Source of the DNA: an uncultured Acidobacteriota bacterium
GTDB lineage: Bacteria; Acidobacteriota; Blastocatellia; RBC074
DNA: 5,163 nt
Reading direction: 5' to 3'
Assembly: GCA_937967285.1 (NCBI GenBank)
Contig: CALBSU010000530.1
Location: 1-5,163 of the forward strand
In this document: one piece after another, positions 1 through 5,163 of the stretch
Numbering within the stretch: position 1 is the stretch's first letter
Layout of the letters: each line of letters opens with the position of its first letter
Position numbers and translations under genes: made by a program
The notes under the pieces: model-generated
The model's database searches: none
Seen by the model: the letters and a program-made list of their open reading frames with translations, nothing else
What the model was told of the DNA's origin: nothing

Positions 1-43
1 ATGGACTTCGACTTAAATCCGATCTCATTTATTCCCCGGGTTT

Positions 44-80
44 AATCCTGTCAATCCTGTCAAATCCTGTTAATCGTGTC
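44..80. repeat. Degenerate 9-base tandem repeat, AATCCTGTC unit
   Basis: Four copies lie almost head to tail: AATCCTGTC at 44-52, AATCCTGTC at 53-61, AATCCTGTT at 63-71 after one extra A, and AATCGTGTC at 72-80. The array is non-coding and ends 81 bases before the start codon of the carboxyltransferase gene. On the other strand it reads as repeated GACAGGATT. From memory, similar AATCCTGT strings occur between genes in many environmental bacterial genomes; I know of no established function. The repeat itself is directly visible; any role is unknown. Confidence 0.85.
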
Positions 81-146
81 CGATTTCTTCTTCCCTCCGA
101 GGGCTGAGCGGTTACCAAAAGCTGAACATTCAGGAACCGAAGCACC

Positions 147-153
147 AGGGAGG
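147..153 (+). promoter_or_regulatory. Ribosome binding site that fixes the TTG start at 162
   Basis: AGGGAGG is a strong Shine-Dalgarno match, 8 bases before the TTG at 162. The frame is closed by TGA at 123-125, and no ATG or GTG lies between that stop and 162. The next in-frame ATG is codon 20, at 219. The site therefore decides in favour of the TTG start. Confidence 0.8.
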
Positions 154-161
154 CAATCGAA

Positions 162-1718
162 TTGAGCTGGCAGGATGAGGTCGACGAGATCAGAAGGCGG
201 GTCGAGCTTGCCAGGCAGATGGGAGGCGAGGCGAACGTCGACCGCCAGCACGCCAACGGCAGGCTGACGGTCAGAGAGCGGATCGAGAAGCTGCTCGATC
301 CGGGATCGTTCCATGAGACCGGCGCGCTGGCCGGCAGGGCCGAATACGAAGACGGGAAGATGACATCGTTCACGCCTTCGAACTTCGTCTTCGGGACCGG
401 CAGGATCGATGGGCGGCGGGTGGTCGCGGGCGGCGACGATTTCACCGTCCGTGGAGGCGCGGCCGACGCGGCAATCGGCAACAAGATGGGCTATTCCGAG
501 ATGATGGCGCGCGAGCTTCGGCTCCCGATCGTCAGACTGGTCGACGGAACGGGCGGCGGGGGGAGCGTCAAGATGCTGGAGACGATGGGCAGGACCTACG
601 TTCCGGCCAATCCGGCGTGGAACATCATCGTTGCTTCGCTGGCGGAGATACCGGTCGTCTCGGCCTGTCTCGGGCCCTGCGCGGGCCTCGGCGCGGTGCG
701 CGTGGTCCATTCTCACTTTTCTGTCATGGTCAGGGGCGTCAGCCAGCTCTTCGTGGCCGGTCCGCCGGTGGTCGAACGGGGAATCGGAGAGAAGGCGACC
801 AAGGAGGAGCTCGGAGGCTCTCACATTCACGCGCACGGCAGCGGCGCGGTCGACAACGAAGTGGAGAGCGAGGATGAGGCATTCGAGCAGATCCGCCGTT
901 TCCTCTCCTACCTGCCTTCAAACGTCTGGCGGATTCCTCCGCGCGGCGAGAGCCATGACCGCGTCGATCGGCGCGAGGAGGAACTGATCTCGATCATCCC
1001 GCGCGACCGTCGTCGGGCTTACGACGTGCGCCGGCTGCTCGGTCTGGTCTTTGATGCCGATTCGATCTTCGAAATGGGACGTTTTCACGGCCGGCCGCTG
1101 GTAACCGCACTGGCGCGTCTGAACGGATATCCGGTCGGAGTTATGGCGGGCGATCCGCGACAGGGCGGCGGCGGACTGGATGCGGCTGGGAGCGAGAAGA
1201 TGACGCGGTTCGTCGATCTGTGTGACACGTTCCACCTGCCGGTAGTCAATTTCGTCGACCAGCCCGGATTCCTGATCGGATCGCGCGCTGAAAGACAGGG
1301 GACGGCGCGTTACGGAGCGCGCGCGATGGCGGCCGTTTACCAGGCGACGGTCCCGTGGGTTTCGATCATCCTGCGCCGGGTTTTCGGAGTGGCGGGGGCC
1401 GCTCACGGCAATGCGCAGTCGCTCAACCTGAGGTACGCCTGGCCGTCCGGCGACTGGGGATCGCTGCCGATCGAGGGCGGCGTTCAGGCGGCTTACAGAC
1501 GCGATATCGAATCTTCGCCCGATCCCGATGCCCGTCGACGGGAGATCGAGGAGACGCTCAACGAACTCCGGTCGCCGTTCAGAACAGCGGAGGCTTTCGG
1601 CATCGAGGAGATCATCGATCCGCGAGATACGAGGCCGCTGCTCTGCGACTGGGTCGAGATGGCTTATGAACTGTTGCCGAAGACGCCCGGGCCGAAATTC
1701 CGCGGCATCAGACCCTGA
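162..1718 (+). CDS. Acyl-CoA carboxylase carboxyltransferase (beta) subunit, PccB-like
   Basis: This is a 518-residue cytoplasmic carboxyltransferase of the biotin-dependent acyl-CoA carboxylase family, which moves the carboxyl group from carboxybiotin to an acyl-CoA such as propionyl-CoA. The length is normal for the family and both crotonase-fold halves are present. The N-terminal half has GRLTVRERI (33-41), LDPGSFHETG (45-54), DDFTVRGG (92-99), GPCAGLGA (171-178) and the segment from AGPPVV to EELGGSHIHAHGSG (199-228). The C-terminal half has YDVRRLL (287-293), GGGGLDAAGSEK (335-346), VDQPGF (365-370), FGVAGAAHG (408-416) and WPSGDWGSLPIEGG (427-440). Both oxyanion-hole regions are therefore recognisable, although the spelling differs from classical PccB (GPCAGGA, YGGAY, WP-AEIAVMG). 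This suggests a side branch of the family, and the acyl-CoA substrate cannot be assigned; propionyl-CoA is only the default guess. Translation starts at TTG behind a good Shine-Dalgarno site. No biotin carboxylase or biotin carrier gene is in the window, so the partner subunit must be encoded elsewhere. The next gene, 223 bases downstream, is functionally unrelated. Confidence 0.9.
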   Translation: MSWQDEVDEIRRRVELARQMGGEANVDRQHANGRLTVRERIEKLLDPGSFHETGALAGRAEYEDGKMTSFTPSNFVFGTGRIDGRRVVAGGDDFTVRGGAADAAIGNKMGYSEMMARELRLPIVRLVDGTGGGGSVKMLETMGRTYVPANPAWNIIVASLAEIPVVSACLGPCAGLGAVRVVHSHFSVMVRGVSQLFVAGPPVVERGIGEKATKEELGGSHIHAHGSGAVDNEVESEDEAFEQIRRFLSYLPSNVWRIPPRGESHDRVDRREEELISIIPRDRRRAYDVRRLLGLVFDADSIFEMGRFHGRPLVTALARLNGYPVGVMAGDPRQGGGGLDAAGSEKMTRFVDLCDTFHLPVVNFVDQPGFLIGSRAERQGTARYGARAMAAVYQATVPWVSIILRRVFGVAGAAHGNAQSLNLRYAWPSGDWGSLPIEGGVQAAYRRDIESSPDPDARRREIEETLNELRSPFRTAEAFGIEEIIDPRDTRPLLCDWVEMAYELLPKTPGPKFRGIRP

Positions 1719-1786
1719 GGCTCGATCGAGAACCGAACAGCAGTCAGAAATCGGCTCATCAATCAAACATGAGGGTAAGTGGTCCA

Positions 1787-1808
1787 ATCCGCCGGATGAA
1801 GGGCGGAT
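1787..1808 (+). other. Inverted repeat after the carboxyltransferase gene
   Basis: ATCCGCC (1787-1793) and GGCGGAT (1802-1808) are perfect reverse complements around an 8-base loop, GGATGAAG, about 70 bases past the stop codon. The transcript could form a 7-pair, GC-rich stem. No T-run follows (the next bases are CAGGGCTCTTCTG), so a factor-independent terminator is not supported. It could be a transcript-end stabilising stem, a Rho-related site or chance. The rest of the 1719-1941 gap shows only short repeats, including GCAGGTC twice (1855-1861 and 1864-1870), and no gene. Confidence 0.4.
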
Positions 1809-1893
1809 CAGGGCTCTTCTGAATGTCGCTGGTAAATTGAAAGGACGGTCGGGCGCAGGTCCGGCAGGTCTCTAACCCCGAATCACAGAAAGA

Positions 1894-1926
1894 GGACCCC
1901 GTCGCCGAACCGGCGCTCGGAGGTCC
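1894..1926 (+). other. Possible leader hairpin just before the propeller gene's ribosome binding site
   Basis: CGCCG (1903-1907) pairs with CGGCG (1911-1915) around an AAC loop, and GGACC (1894-1898) pairs with GGTCC (1922-1926) outside it, leaving an internal loop of 4 and 6 bases. The structure ends three bases before the GGAGG ribosome binding site at 1930-1934. It could stabilise the 5' end or modulate ribosome access. No known riboswitch class was recognised, no T-run follows, and a competing pairing (CCGA 1905-1908 with TCGG 1917-1920) exists. Pairing is read from the sequence; a role is inference. Confidence 0.4.
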
Positions 1927-1929
1927 CGT

Positions 1930-1934
1930 GGAGG
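1930..1934 (+). promoter_or_regulatory. Ribosome binding site for the propeller gene
   Basis: GGAGG lies 7 bases before the ATG at 1942. The frame upstream is closed by TAA at 1873-1875 with no other start codon in between, so this site and the signal peptide that follows agree on the start. Confidence 0.8.
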
Positions 1935-1941
1935 AATCACC

Positions 1942-5091
<3,150 letters not shown>

Positions 5092-5092
5092 G

Positions 5093-5127
5093 TTTCCATT
5101 TTCCATTTTGCAGTTGCCAGTTTGCAG
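5093..5127. repeat. Degenerate 7-base tandem repeat, TTTCCAT/TTTGCAG units
   Basis: Five consecutive heptamers follow one base after the TAA stop of the propeller gene: TTTCCAT (5093-5099), TTTCCAT (5100-5106), TTTGCAG (5107-5113), TTGCCAG (5114-5120) and TTTGCAG (5121-5127). A sixth, TTGTTCA (5128-5134), is decayed. The other strand reads CTGCAAA, CTGGCAA, CTGCAAA, ATGGAAA, ATGGAAA. From memory, heptamer strings of this kind occur between genes in several bacterial phyla; their function is not established. An A-rich stretch (5131-5163) with no gene and no terminator hairpin follows to the window end. Confidence 0.8.
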
Positions 5128-5163
5128 TTGTTCAAAAACACATCGAAAAACAAAGAGAAAAGA

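Noticed and set aside
1..45. Short open frame beginning with ATG at base 1, 14 codons to TAA at 43-45
   Set aside because: It begins exactly at the window edge, has no visible ribosome binding site and is too short to recognise. It could also be the last codons of an upstream gene, which cannot be judged here.
122..133. Palindrome CTGAACATTCAG near the carboxyltransferase start, a possible operator
   Set aside because: Five-base arms with a 2-base centre are expected several times by chance in a window of this length, and no known operator consensus fits.
60..836. Long minus-strand open frame opposite the carboxyltransferase gene
   Set aside because: It overlaps a gene with intact family motifs, its product is rich in Arg, Asp and Pro with no recognisable domain, and it is the usual antisense shadow in GC-rich DNA. 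The same holds for 918-1787, 1948-3501, 4146-5153 and 4183-5106.
1721..1730. Perfect palindrome CTCGATCGAG right after the carboxyltransferase stop
   Set aside because: It has no loop and no T-run, so it is not a terminator, and such GATC-centred palindromes follow from the general GATC richness.
1769..1822. 17-codon frame starting ATG in the intergenic gap
   Set aside because: No convincing Shine-Dalgarno site precedes it and a frame this short is expected by chance.
1528..1875. Plus-strand frame running from inside the carboxyltransferase gene into the gap
   Set aside because: The overlapping part is an arginine- and serine-rich frame shadow, and the part beyond the stop shows no domain and no ribosome binding site.
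1837..1876. TTGAAA (1837-1842) and TCTAAC (1871-1876) as a promoter for the propeller gene
   Set aside because: The spacing is 28 bases, far from about 17, and the -10 match is weak.
1908..1918. AACCGGCGCTC, which recalls part of the S-adenosylhomocysteine riboswitch core
   Set aside because: The expected upstream GAGG-AGCGYTGC segment and the central conserved part are absent, so only a short coincidental match remains.

Overview
The window is bacterial: two long plus-strand genes with Shine-Dalgarno sites, roughly 60% G+C in the genes by eye, separated by 223 bases. Both genes use AGA and AGG as well as CGN for arginine and look alike in base composition, so neither appears freshly acquired. 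Large secreted Asp-box/VPS10-type propeller proteins are common in Acidobacteriota, Gemmatimonadota and related soil or sediment lineages. An origin in that range is plausible, but it is inference and not shown by the sequence.

Layout. Bases 1-161 are a leader that holds a degenerate 9-base tandem repeat (44-80) and a strong Shine-Dalgarno site. Bases 162-1718 encode a 518-residue biotin-dependent carboxyltransferase (acyl-CoA carboxylase beta subunit, PccB-like) that starts with TTG. Bases 1719-1941 are non-coding and contain two inverted repeats, one of them ending just before the next ribosome binding site. Bases 1942-5091 encode a 1049-residue exported protein: signal peptide, nine clear Asp-box (BNR) repeats across a long beta-propeller region, a glycine-rich stretch, a beta module and a helical C-terminus. 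Bases 5092-5163 hold a degenerate 7-base tandem repeat that begins one base after the stop codon, followed by an A-rich tail.

How the parts relate. The carboxyltransferase should act in the cytoplasm on acyl-CoA and needs a biotin carboxylase/biotin carrier partner that is not in this window. The propeller protein should act outside the cytoplasm. Nothing visible connects the two functions, and the long gap argues against translational coupling, although co-transcription cannot be excluded because no clear intrinsic terminator is seen between them.

I found no RNA gene, CRISPR array, transposase or phage gene, and no convincing new multi-gene system. The most unusual content is the pair of short-period tandem repeats at the two edges, the high GATC density, and the architecture of the large propeller protein.
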